Of a stretch of 23,840 nucleotides of DNA, positions 14,744-21,661 are shown in pieces (positions within the stretch are counted from its first letter, which is position 1; each line of letters begins with the position of its first letter). The notes under the pieces are model-generated. The model saw only the letters and a list, made by a program, of their open reading frames with translations, ran no database searches and was not told where the DNA came from. Source of the DNA: Patescibacteria group bacterium (GTDB taxonomy: Bacteria > Patescibacteriota > Minisyncoccia > Phycocordibacterales > XYD1-FULL-46-19). The stretch covers positions 1 to 23,840 of the forward strand of contig JAUPUJ010000005.1 of the NCBI GenBank assembly GCA_030917625.1, written 5' to 3'. The position numbers and the translations under genes were made by a program.

Positions 14744-15139
14744 TTATTTTTTTTCCTTTTTAATCTTCAATAAAACTCCACCTAAGATGTTACTTAAATA
14801 GGCCAAAAACGCCCTCCTGGATTCATACTCTTCTTGAGTTAACTTATCTTTTTTCGCCTCTAAATCTGTCACATAAAGTCTAAAATCATAACTTAGTCTA
14901 TCATAATCTTCATCCACCAAAGTTCCATAAGGAGCGTTCATAAGTCGCTTAAATTCATCATTCATTTTCATATCATCCATAGTTAAATACTCTGTATTAT
15001 GAAGATCTTTGAAATGTGCTGTTGTATTTTCAGGATCATTCTTTTTAGATTCAATTTCTCGTCTAAAATTCTCTAAAGAATCACCTACTGTTTCGTCATT
15101 ATTTAATGATGGAGTTTCAAATTTATTACTCATACCCAT
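14744..15139 (-). CDS. Hypothetical charged soluble protein translated with htpX
   Basis: 131 residues (129 if the second ATG is used), highly charged, without a signal peptide or clear membrane helix. It looks largely helical, with an acidic N-terminal half and a basic end (LLKIKKEKK). One cluster around LMNAPYGTLVDEDYDRLSYDF may be a folded core. No family recognised. Its ATG shares one base with the htpX TAA (TAATG), which implies translational coupling, and the DUF1189-like gene starts 4 nt after its stop. It may assist or be regulated with HtpX, which is inference from position alone. Confidence 0.7.
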   Translation of the reverse strand: MGMSNKFETPSLNNDETVGDSLENFRREIESKKNDPENTTAHFKDLHNTEYLTMDDMKMNDEFKRLMNAPYGTLVDEDYDRLSYDFRLYVTDLEAKKDKLTQEEYESRRAFLAYLSNILGGVLLKIKKEKK

Positions 15140-16032
15140 TATTCTACCTGCATTTCTCGTAAAATAGAAATCCTCTCGCCTACTGGCGGATGGGTACTAA
15201 ATAAATTATTAAGCTTTTGACGACCCTCTGCTCCGAAAGGATTCGCAATATATAAATGAGCGGTGGCATTGCGAGCATTTTTAAGTGGTTGTCCGGTACT
15301 ACTTATTTTCTCTAATGCCGAAGCCAAGCCTTCAGGATAACGAGTGAGGAGTGCCGCAGTACTATCAGCCAAAAATTCTCGGCGTCTGGAAATAGATAAT
15401 TGAATAATGCTCGCGACTATGGGCGACAAAATAGCGAGCACGACACCAATAATCATTAAAATGGCTCCGGCTTTATTGTCTCTATCACCTCCACCAAACC
15501 AAGTTGATCTAATAAAAAAATCGGATAATAAAGCCACAAAACCTACCAGAACCACAATGACGGTCGACAAAAGCATATCTCTGTTACCAATATGAGATAG
15601 TTCATGAGCCACTACTCCTTCTAATTCATTGCGATCTAAAATTTTTAAGAGACCCGTGGTCACCGCCACTACTGCATGTTCTTTATCGCGACCAGTCGCA
15701 AAAGCATTGGGCGCAATATCTTCAATCACATAAACTTTCGGCATAGGCAGCCCAGCCGTAATAGCTAAATTTTCAGTCACTGTATACAAATCATAGTACT
15801 GACTTTTCTCAGCGGGGTGGGCTCCAGCGAGTTTCAAAACTATCTTATCGGACCACCAATAACTAGCAACATTCATCACGAGGCTTATAACTATAGCCAC
15901 CGGTAGTAACCACGGCATATCCAGCGACAAACCAAAAAACCAACCCAAACCAATAACGAGGACTAAAAACCCGGTCATTAAAGCCCAAGTTTTAGCCACA
16001 TTAGCGGTTTGATGAGTGTATAAAGTCGCCAT
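15139..16032 (-). CDS. htpX: Membrane zinc metalloprotease HtpX (M48)
   Basis: 297 residues from the chosen start. Two N-terminal helices (about 15-55) precede the catalytic domain with the zinc motif HELSH in VVAHELSHIGNRD, followed by two further helices. The third zinc ligand is Glu in SRRREFLADS, and the conserved SHTHPP-like end appears here as FSTHPPVGERI. HtpX degrades damaged membrane proteins and is part of envelope stress control. An upstream in-frame ATG at 16044 overlaps the -10 box TATAATG, so ATG 16032, about 11 nt after the box, is the likelier start (MATLYTHQ). It heads the operon with the hypothetical gene, the DUF1189-like gene and tRNA-Ser. lemA, its frequent partner, is 2.4 kb upstream. 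Confidence 0.93.
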   Translation of the reverse strand: MATLYTHQTANVAKTWALMTGFLVLVIGLGWFFGLSLDMPWLLPVAIVISLVMNVASYWWSDKIVLKLAGAHPAEKSQYYDLYTVTENLAITAGLPMPKVYVIEDIAPNAFATGRDKEHAVVAVTTGLLKILDRNELEGVVAHELSHIGNRDMLLSTVIVVLVGFVALLSDFFIRSTWFGGGDRDNKAGAILMIIGVVLAILSPIVASIIQLSISRRREFLADSTAALLTRYPEGLASALEKISSTGQPLKNARNATAHLYIANPFGAEGRQKLNNLFSTHPPVGERISILREMQVE

Positions 16033-16042
16033 ACTAGTCTTC

Positions 16043-16051
16043 ATTATAGCA
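16043..16051 (-). promoter_or_regulatory. Extended -10 promoter of htpX
   Basis: TGCTATAAT on the minus strand. Its last bases overlap the ATG at 16044, so that codon cannot be the start of an mRNA made from here; the next in-frame ATG (16032) is 11 nt downstream. Confidence 0.6.
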
Positions 16052-16064
16052 TAAATCGACTACA

Positions 16065-16098
16065 AAATAAATACCGAGTTTCAGCTCGGTATTTATTT
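16065..16098 (-). terminator. Terminator of the secreted repeat protein gene
   Basis: AAATAAATACCGAG (16065-16078) pairs perfectly, over 14 bp, with CTCGGTATTTATTT (16085-16098), with a 6-nt loop. The minus strand ends in TATTTATTTTG. It lies between the secreted repeat protein stop and the htpX promoter. Confidence 0.8.
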
Positions 16099-16113
16099 TA
16101 AAATCCTTAAATT

Positions 16114-18333
16114 TTACCTCACAACCCTCTCCCACCACCCTACCATCACATCATCTATTTGCCATAACAGAGCTAATTGAGCTAAGTATTTATCAGTTAT
16201 AGTTTCCTTTACTGCCACTTTGTTTAAGAAAGAAATTTCTTCTTTGGTGTTAAGGCTGGTTTTATTAGTGACAGGACATTCTTTGACTAAAATTGAAGAC
16301 CTGATGTTAAAATCAGACCAACCAGAGCAAACGCCACCAGTAGACTCTGGGGAAGAAAAATTATCAATTGGCGTATAATTATCTTTTAACCAACTAATTG
16401 CATTTAAACGAACTAAAGGTAACTTAGAAATCTGAATATTTTTAGCTCCAATATATTGAGCATTAGCTTCTATAGATAGATACTCGGGTTTAAAAATTCC
16501 CCCATTCATAGCAAATGAACTAGAGTTAACATAAGGTCCATAAAGTGGACACTTTAAAATTAAAGTTCCTGTTGGAATTCCATTTTCAGATTCAGGCTGT
16601 TCCAAACAAGTCATTGTTCCTAAAGTAGGTCCATTAGAATCTAAATAACCTACAGCATAACGCCCATTAACTGATTTCAATATCCCAGTTACAATAAAAG
16701 AGTGTACTATATAATGATAGACATTATCTGTGTACGTCTGGCCATTACTATTTGTGTACCAAACTTTACCAGTAATAAACAAGAAAGCATGCCCTGGGAT
16801 AGCATTATTTAAAGCTATCAGAATATGATCAATTTCATTAGGCGACCACATAGCTAAAGTTTCATCAAAAGCAAAACTGTCAGGAGTACATTGGAAACTA
16901 GTAATAGCATTTTTTACCAAAGCCTCATTTTCCCTAACCCAGGTTCTAAAAGAACTCCGATTAATATAAGTCGCTTTACCGTTTTTAATATCACTAATAG
17001 TCTGCTCTGGGGTTACTCCGGAGCAATTCAATTTAAACTTAACCTCTATAGTTCTAGCCGACATATTGTCTTTACGCCCAACCGAAACCGAAGTACTGGT
17101 TCTACCTACGGCTGTTTTAAAACTCTCAACTCCATCTACTTTGATCCACTCTATAACATAACCAGTATTAGCAATTATAGTATAGCTTTGTATATCCTGA
17201 GTGACGTCTTTCTTTCCTAAGGGTGTAATAGTTCCACCTACATTACCATTAACAGAAGAAGTGACGGAAAAACCTAGTCTTTCAAACGACACATCATAAC
17301 CCAGACTCTTCGTCTGCCCCGCTGGACACGATAGCGTTTGAGTTGAAGTAGCTTTACCAGTAGCGTCTGACATAGTAAACCAACTATCATAGCCTCTGAG
17401 TTTAAACTCTTTGATTTTGTAACCAACATTGGAGGTAGCTGTGACTTTTAAATTTTGGCCACCAGCTACAGTGGTGACTGGAGCCGCTGGCACTAGAGTG
17501 ACTTTACCGCCAGCTCCAACAATTTGAGACCGAACCGGGCAACTAGGAATTGCCTCAAAAGTGACTTTAGCTTTGTACTGAGCACCCGTAGTACAAGATA
17601 GAATTTTAGTGAGTGTACCAGTACCAGAAGTCGCTACGGGTATACAAGCACCACCATTTGTTTCAATACAAGCACTAGGTCTGACACCATAAGGTTGGGG
17701 GAAAACTGCAGTGGCAATGCGATGGCCAGTATTGGGCGTAAACGTAACTGTTTTAGTTTGACCATTAGACCAAACGGTGGTACCAGAAGGAGTGGTAGTA
17801 CCACTGCCTGTAACTTGAGTGGTTAGAGAACAAGCGTCGGCTCGGAGGATGCGGTAGGGACCACTCCACGCAGACCCAGCATCAACAGTGTTGTAAGGGG
17901 GAGTATTTTTAAGAGTTAAAACTCTGACATAAAAAGGGTACGAAAGTGGCTCATTGTATTGTTCATATTTATTATGAACCTCCCAAGAAAATGAACCAGT
18001 TTGAGTAGCCGGAGTAGGCGGGTAAGTGTTACAAGTACTATTAGAACCATGGGGTAGAGTATCGAAAATGAGACCATGCGAGTTCATACTGCATGGACCG
18101 GGGGTAGGAAAAGTAGTGGGTGTAGTTCTAGACGTTTGAATAACAACGCGACGTAACGGGTCAGTATTGGTAGTCCAATTAAACTTAATATCTGATCCAC
18201 CCACTTTCCAAATACTCCCTCCATCGTGAGACAAAGAGGCTGTAGCGGTTAACCCAATATTAGGAACAGTTAGTAAAATTAATATTAAAAGAGTGAAAAC
18301 AGGCCAAGAAACCAATTTATTTAAAAAAGACAT
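16114..18333 (-). CDS. Large secreted repeat protein with possible C-terminal hydrolase-like domain
   Basis: 739 residues. Signal peptide at 1-29 (MSFLNKLVSWPVFTLLILIL, ending near LTATA). An Ig-like region (about 30-160) is followed by three repeats (about 165-430) of the divergent InlB B-repeat type: each has G-G-x-(V/I)-(T)-P and N-T/V-G-(Y/H)-x-I. The last third (about 430-739) has no family I recognise; it contains HSFIVTG (H544), YLDSNGP (D565) and GGVCSGWSDF (C669). There are 14 cysteines, so disulfides are likely. The start at 18333 is chosen because TATAAT (18341-18346) precedes it and the longer frame to 18381 runs into the lemA terminator. No LPXTG or lipobox. Probably a surface or secreted factor unique to a narrow lineage. 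Confidence 0.75.
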   Translation of the reverse strand: MSFLNKLVSWPVFTLLILILLTVPNIGLTATASLSHDGGSIWKVGGSDIKFNWTTNTDPLRRVVIQTSRTTPTTFPTPGPCSMNSHGLIFDTLPHGSNSTCNTYPPTPATQTGSFSWEVHNKYEQYNEPLSYPFYVRVLTLKNTPPYNTVDAGSAWSGPYRILRADACSLTTQVTGSGTTTPSGTTVWSNGQTKTVTFTPNTGHRIATAVFPQPYGVRPSACIETNGGACIPVATSGTGTLTKILSCTTGAQYKAKVTFEAIPSCPVRSQIVGAGGKVTLVPAAPVTTVAGGQNLKVTATSNVGYKIKEFKLRGYDSWFTMSDATGKATSTQTLSCPAGQTKSLGYDVSFERLGFSVTSSVNGNVGGTITPLGKKDVTQDIQSYTIIANTGYVIEWIKVDGVESFKTAVGRTSTSVSVGRKDNMSARTIEVKFKLNCSGVTPEQTISDIKNGKATYINRSSFRTWVRENEALVKNAITSFQCTPDSFAFDETLAMWSPNEIDHILIALNNAIPGHAFLFITGKVWYTNSNGQTYTDNVYHYIVHSFIVTGILKSVNGRYAVGYLDSNGPTLGTMTCLEQPESENGIPTGTLILKCPLYGPYVNSSSFAMNGGIFKPEYLSIEANAQYIGAKNIQISKLPLVRLNAISWLKDNYTPIDNFSSPESTGGVCSGWSDFNIRSSILVKECPVTNKTSLNTKEEISFLNKVAVKETITDKYLAQLALLWQIDDVMVGWWERVVR

Positions 18334-18340
18334 TAAATAA

Positions 18341-18346
18341 ATTATA
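18341..18346 (-). promoter_or_regulatory. -10 box of the secreted repeat protein gene
   Basis: TATAAT on the minus strand, 7 nt before ATG 18333, hence a leaderless mRNA. It follows directly after the lemA terminator. The -35 region falls within that terminator and is not recognisable. Confidence 0.55.
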
Positions 18347-18349
18347 TGA

Positions 18350-18386
18350 AAAAAGTGGGCAACGGCAAAAGGGTTGTCCACTTTTT
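18350..18386 (-). terminator. lemA terminator
   Basis: On the minus strand AAAAAGTGG-A-CAAC pairs with GTTG-C-CCACTTTTT around a 9-nt loop, with one A-C mismatch, followed by T residues. It lies 24 nt past the lemA stop. Confidence 0.8.
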
Positions 18387-18409
18387 AGGTATTTGAGGTT
18401 TAAAATTAA

Positions 18410-19030
18410 CTAAAATTTCACCTCGACCGGCTCTCGTTCAACAGACCCTACTTCTAATTCAAAGAAGTCTCTTTTCTTAAAGGAAAACATACTAGCAATA
18501 ATATTTGAAGGCACAGATTCTACAGCAGTGTTTAAATCACGAACATTTGTATTATAGAAACGACGAGCGGCTTGAATCTTATTTTCAGTATCAGACAATT
18601 CTCTTTGTAACTCTAAAAAGTTTTGATTGGCTTTTAAATCTGGGTAACTTTCAGAAACAGCAAACAAAGACTTTAGAGCTCCAGAGAGCATATTTTCTGC
18701 TTGTTCATGTTCGGCGACGCTCCCAGCCTGCATGGCCATATTGCGAGCTGTAGTCACTTTCTCCAAAGTCCCTGCTTCATGAGCGGCATAGCCTTTAACT
18801 GTATTAATTAAATTTGGAATCAAATCATAACGACGCTTAAGTTGGACATCAATATCGGCCCAAGCTTCATCTGATCTGTTATTTAGAGCGACAAAATTAT
18901 TATAAATCCAAACAATCCAACCAATAATCAAAGCCACGAGAGCGACCACACTAAACATCCAAGGGATGAGACTTAAAAAGCCCGCCCCTATCACCAAAAT
19001 AGCGATAATTCCTAAAATTATATTAGACAT
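18410..19030 (-). CDS. lemA: LemA family protein
   Basis: 206 residues. Two N-terminal hydrophobic stretches (about 3-20 and 25-45, WMFSVVALVALIIGWIVWIY) precede a helical domain with the family signature NNFVALNNRSDEAWADIDVQ, then LKRRYDLIPNLINTVKGYA and later LQRELSDTENKIQAARRFYN. LemA proteins are membrane-anchored helical bundles of uncertain function, often encoded with the HtpX protease; here htpX lies 2.4 kb downstream with the secreted protein gene between them. It ends in a strong terminator and is separated from groEL by the groEL terminator, so it is monocistronic. Confidence 0.93.
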   Translation of the reverse strand: MSNIILGIIAILVIGAGFLSLIPWMFSVVALVALIIGWIVWIYNNFVALNNRSDEAWADIDVQLKRRYDLIPNLINTVKGYAAHEAGTLEKVTTARNMAMQAGSVAEHEQAENMLSGALKSLFAVSESYPDLKANQNFLELQRELSDTENKIQAARRFYNTNVRDLNTAVESVPSNIIASMFSFKKRDFFELEVGSVEREPVEVKF

Positions 19031-19093
19031 AAAATAAAGTTAATAGTTAAAATAGTAAACAGACATTACTACTTAATAGTAGCAATAGGCACC

Positions 19094-19130
19094 AAAAAAG
19101 CCAAGACTGGATTTAAGTCTTGGCTTTTTT
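19094..19130 (-). terminator. groESL terminator
   Basis: AAAAAAGCCAAGACT (19094-19108) pairs perfectly, over 15 bp, with AGTCTTGGCTTTTTT (19116-19130) around a 7-nt loop, leaving a T run on the minus strand 15 nt past the groEL stop. Confidence 0.9.
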
Positions 19131-19144
19131 AGATTTAAACTCTC

Positions 19145-20794
19145 TTAATACATCCCACCTTCTGGTGCCCCATGACTATGATCTTCTTTTTTAGGAATAT
19201 CAGTAATAGCCACACCGATTGTGAGAAAATTAGTCGCCACCGACACCGAATTCATTAAAGCGGTTTTAGTAACTTTCAGTGGATCCACAATCCCCGCCTT
19301 CTTTAAATCCTCTATTGTATTGGTGGCAGCATTAAAACCTAACCAATACTTTTCGACTTTACTTTTACTAGTATTCTTTTTTTCCACCAAATCATCAATC
19401 ACTACCGATACATTTTCACCACTGTTTTCTATAATCGCAGACAGTGGGGCTCGCAAAACTTTTTTTAGGATTTCTCGAGCCTGCACCTTAACTTCATCTT
19501 TACTATCTTGGTCTGGTATTTCTAAAATAGAATTAAATAAGGCAATTCCCCCTCCCGGCACCACCCCTTCTTCCATCGCCGCCCTCGTGGCTGCTACCGC
19601 ATCTTCTACTCTTTGTTTTAGTTCTTTCTGAGCTGACTCAGTCGGCGCTCCAATTTTAAGCACCGCAACCCCACCAGAGAGTTTGCCTAATCTTTCTGTT
19701 AATTTATCTTTATCATATTTAGCTTCGGTTCTCTTAATTTGCTCAGCCAATTGCGCCACCCTGTCTTCAATATCTTTTTTCTTACCTTTACCTCCAACAA
19801 TAATAGAATCATCTTTAGTCGCTATGACTTTACGAGCTCGACCGAGCATTGAAAATTCTACATTCTCCAATTTAAGTCCCACTTCTTCTGAAATAACTTG
19901 CCCTCCAGTGACAATAGCAATGTCAGCTAAAATATCTTTTCGTCGATCTCCAAAACTTGGAGCCTTAATTGCGAGAGTATTAAAGATCCCCCTAATTTTA
20001 TTGACCACCAGAGTTGCGAGAGCCTCGCCATCAATATCCTCCGCAATAATAACCAAATCTTTCTTACCGCTTTGAGCCATTTTTTCTATAAGCGGTAAAA
20101 TATCTTTAACGGCTGAAATTTTAGTGTCAGTAATTAAGATATAAGGATCCTCATACTCTGCCTGCATTTTTTCAGTATTGGTCACCATATACTGTGAAAT
20201 ATAACCTTTATCAAATTGCATACCTTCTACCACTTCTGATGAATTAGAAATGGTATTTGAGTCTTCAATAGTGATGACTCCACTTTTACCAACATCTCGA
20301 AAAACATCAGCTATCAATGAACCAATTTCTGGATCTTTGGCTGATAGAGTCGCTACTTCTTTTATTTTATTATTATCTTTTACTGGTTCAGCTTGATTCT
20401 CCAAAATAGAAATTATTTTTTGGCTTTCATTAGTGATCTCATCAGCTAAACGAATAACATTAAATCCTCTTTCACTCACCGCCTTTTCCCCTTCTTCAAT
20501 TAAAGCCTGGGCTAAAATAATAGACGTGGTCGTACCATCACCAACATTATCATTAGTTTTATCGGCCGCTTGTTTAATTAAGCTGGCACCTAAATTTTCA
20601 AACTTATCTTCTAATTCTATTTCTCGAGCCACCGTTACTCCATCTAGGGTTACCTGAGGTGCACCATAACCACGTTCAATTACCACCGCTCGACCCCTGG
20701 GCCCCAGAGTCATTTTGACCGCATCAGACAGTTGATCTATACCCCGTTTTAAAGCCTTTCTAGCCTCATCGTTAAAATAAATTTTTTTAGCCAT
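19145..20794 (-). CDS. groEL: Chaperonin GroEL (Hsp60)
   Basis: 549 residues, close to the usual 545. The ATP-binding motifs TLGPRGR (about 30) and DGTTTS (about 86-91), the apical domain and the VPGGG motif near 410 are all clear. GroEL forms the double-ring folding chamber closed by GroES. The C-terminal tail has only one GGM (APEGGMY) instead of the usual run of GGM repeats. ATG at 20794 (MAKKIYFN) is preferred over a TTG at 20803. It follows groES by 10 nt and ends at a strong terminator. Transcription depends on the groES promoter and its inverted repeats. Confidence 0.98.
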   Translation of the reverse strand: MAKKIYFNDEARKALKRGIDQLSDAVKMTLGPRGRAVVIERGYGAPQVTLDGVTVAREIELEDKFENLGASLIKQAADKTNDNVGDGTTTSIILAQALIEEGEKAVSERGFNVIRLADEITNESQKIISILENQAEPVKDNNKIKEVATLSAKDPEIGSLIADVFRDVGKSGVITIEDSNTISNSSEVVEGMQFDKGYISQYMVTNTEKMQAEYEDPYILITDTKISAVKDILPLIEKMAQSGKKDLVIIAEDIDGEALATLVVNKIRGIFNTLAIKAPSFGDRRKDILADIAIVTGGQVISEEVGLKLENVEFSMLGRARKVIATKDDSIIVGGKGKKKDIEDRVAQLAEQIKRTEAKYDKDKLTERLGKLSGGVAVLKIGAPTESAQKELKQRVEDAVAATRAAMEEGVVPGGGIALFNSILEIPDQDSKDEVKVQAREILKKVLRAPLSAIIENSGENVSVVIDDLVEKKNTSKSKVEKYWLGFNAATNTIEDLKKAGIVDPLKVTKTALMNSVSVATNFLTIGVAITDIPKKEDHSHGAPEGGMY

Positions 20795-20804
20795 AATTGT
20801 CAAT

Positions 20805-21122
20805 TTAGTCTTTTATGATTGCTAATATATTCGACTCACTCACAATTAAATATTCCACATCATCAATTTTAATCTCATCCGGACCATATTTAGAGAAAAT
20901 CACAGTTTGACCTGGTTTTATCTTAATTGGTATTAAATTACCATTATTATCAATTCGCCCCTCCCCCACAGCAATCACAATCCCTTGCTCGGGACGTTCT
21001 TTACTTATAGTTTCCGGGATTATAATACCCGAAGCTGTCTTACCGACTTTATCACCTCTTACAGGTTCTACGAGAACCCGATCACCAAGGGGAAAAATTT
21101 GTGGATTTTTACCTTTTGCCAT
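20805..21122 (-). CDS. groES: Co-chaperonin GroES (Hsp10)
   Basis: 105 residues, slightly longer than the usual 95-97 because of a short N-terminal extension (MAKGKNPQIFP). PLGDRVLVEP opens the fold. The mobile loop (about 27-40, DKVGKTASGIIIPE) carries the I-I-I hydrophobic triplet that binds GroEL, and GEGRIDNNG marks the roof loop. First gene of groES-groEL; the leader from the predicted start near 21153 is about 30 nt and lacks a Shine-Dalgarno. Promoter details are given separately. Confidence 0.97.
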   Translation of the reverse strand: MAKGKNPQIFPLGDRVLVEPVRGDKVGKTASGIIIPETISKERPEQGIVIAVGEGRIDNNGNLIPIKIKPGQTVIFSKYGPDEIKIDDVEYLIVSESNILAIIKD

Positions 21123-21144
21123 ATCTTTATTTGTGGATTTTAAG

Positions 21145-21188
21145 CTTATAATTCAACATATTATAAGGCTCCCTGGAGCCAAAGTCAA
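21145..21188 (-). promoter_or_regulatory. groES promoter with two inverted repeats (candidate operator)
   Basis: On the minus strand TTGACT (21188-21183) and TATAAT (21165-21160) are exactly 17 nt apart. The spacer contains the dyad GGCTCC-CT-GGAGCC (21167-21180). A second perfect repeat, CTTATAAT-N7-ATTATAAG (21145-21167), covers the -10 box and the start point. Neither resembles CIRCE, the HrcA operator usual for this operon. Both sit where a bound repressor would block polymerase. Confidence 0.7.
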
Positions 21189-21209
21189 ACTTAAAATCTA
21201 TACTCAAAC

Positions 21210-21237
21210 TTGTATTTTTAAACTATTTTGCTATACT
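21210..21237 (+). promoter_or_regulatory. secG promoter
   Basis: TTGTAT (21210-21215) and TATACT (21232-21237) are 16 nt apart, with TG one base upstream of the -10 box (TGCTATACT). Transcription would start near 21244. It is divergent from the groES promoter, 22 nt away. Confidence 0.6.
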
Positions 21238-21363
21238 CTCCATGAAAAGTATTGTCTCCTCTAAAAAGTAACTAAATAAATGCTAAACCTTTTAGCTGAC
21301 ATTACTGTGATTCCCATTATTTTCCACACATTAGACTAAAACCTTAAATTAATTACCACCTTT
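21238..21363 (+). other. Long secG leader with two very short reading frames
   Basis: About 120 nt separate the predicted start from the secG ATG, unusually long for this window. It holds a 9-codon frame (21242-21271) and a 19-codon frame (21280-21339), neither with a Shine-Dalgarno. I see no terminator, riboswitch or known RNA in it. Confidence 0.3.
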
Positions 21364-21594
21364 ATGGCTACTATTTTTTCTCTGCTACCTTGGATACATA
21401 TTATTTTAGCTGTTGCGCTAGTGTCTTTAATTTTATTACAACAAAATGAATCTAGTTTAGGTGGAACATTTGGCGGAGGTGACGCTGTTGGAAACTTTCA
21501 CAAAAGACGAGGTCTAGAAAAAATAATTTTCAATACTACTTGCATAGTAGCTATTCTTTTCGTTGGGTCTATTCTACTCTCTCTTATTGCTTAA
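21364..21594 (+). CDS. secG: Protein translocase subunit SecG
   Basis: 76 residues: two hydrophobic helices (about 7-25, LPWIHIILAVALVSLILLQ, and about 56-74) joined by a Gly-rich loop with QQNESSLGGTFGGGDAVGNF. The LLQ...GG.FGG pattern and RRGLEK before the second helix are the SecG signature. SecG assists SecYE-SecA in protein export. It is the first gene of a plus-strand series with the solute-binding protein (67 nt later) and RNase J. Confidence 0.93.
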   Translation: MATIFSLLPWIHIILAVALVSLILLQQNESSLGGTFGGGDAVGNFHKRRGLEKIIFNTTCIVAILFVGSILLSLIA

Positions 21595-21661
21595 GTTTTT
21601 AAATTAGCTCAAGACATCTAGTTATCGGCAACCAGAAACTATTACTTAAATTTATAATTAA

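Noticed and set aside
16033..16044. Longer HtpX start at ATG 16044
   Set aside because: That ATG is part of the TATAATG of the extended -10 box, so an mRNA from this promoter would not contain it.
16891..17220. A 109-codon plus-strand frame
   Set aside because: Antisense to the secreted repeat protein; no promoter or family match.
19221..20657. Several plus-strand frames of 74-136 codons
   Set aside because: Antisense shadows of groEL; low-complexity Ser/Leu composition is typical of reversed coding sequence.
21653..21658. TATAAT before the solute-binding protein gene as a leaderless promoter
   Set aside because: The box is only 3 nt from the ATG, so a normal start point would fall inside the codon; no other start is available nearby.
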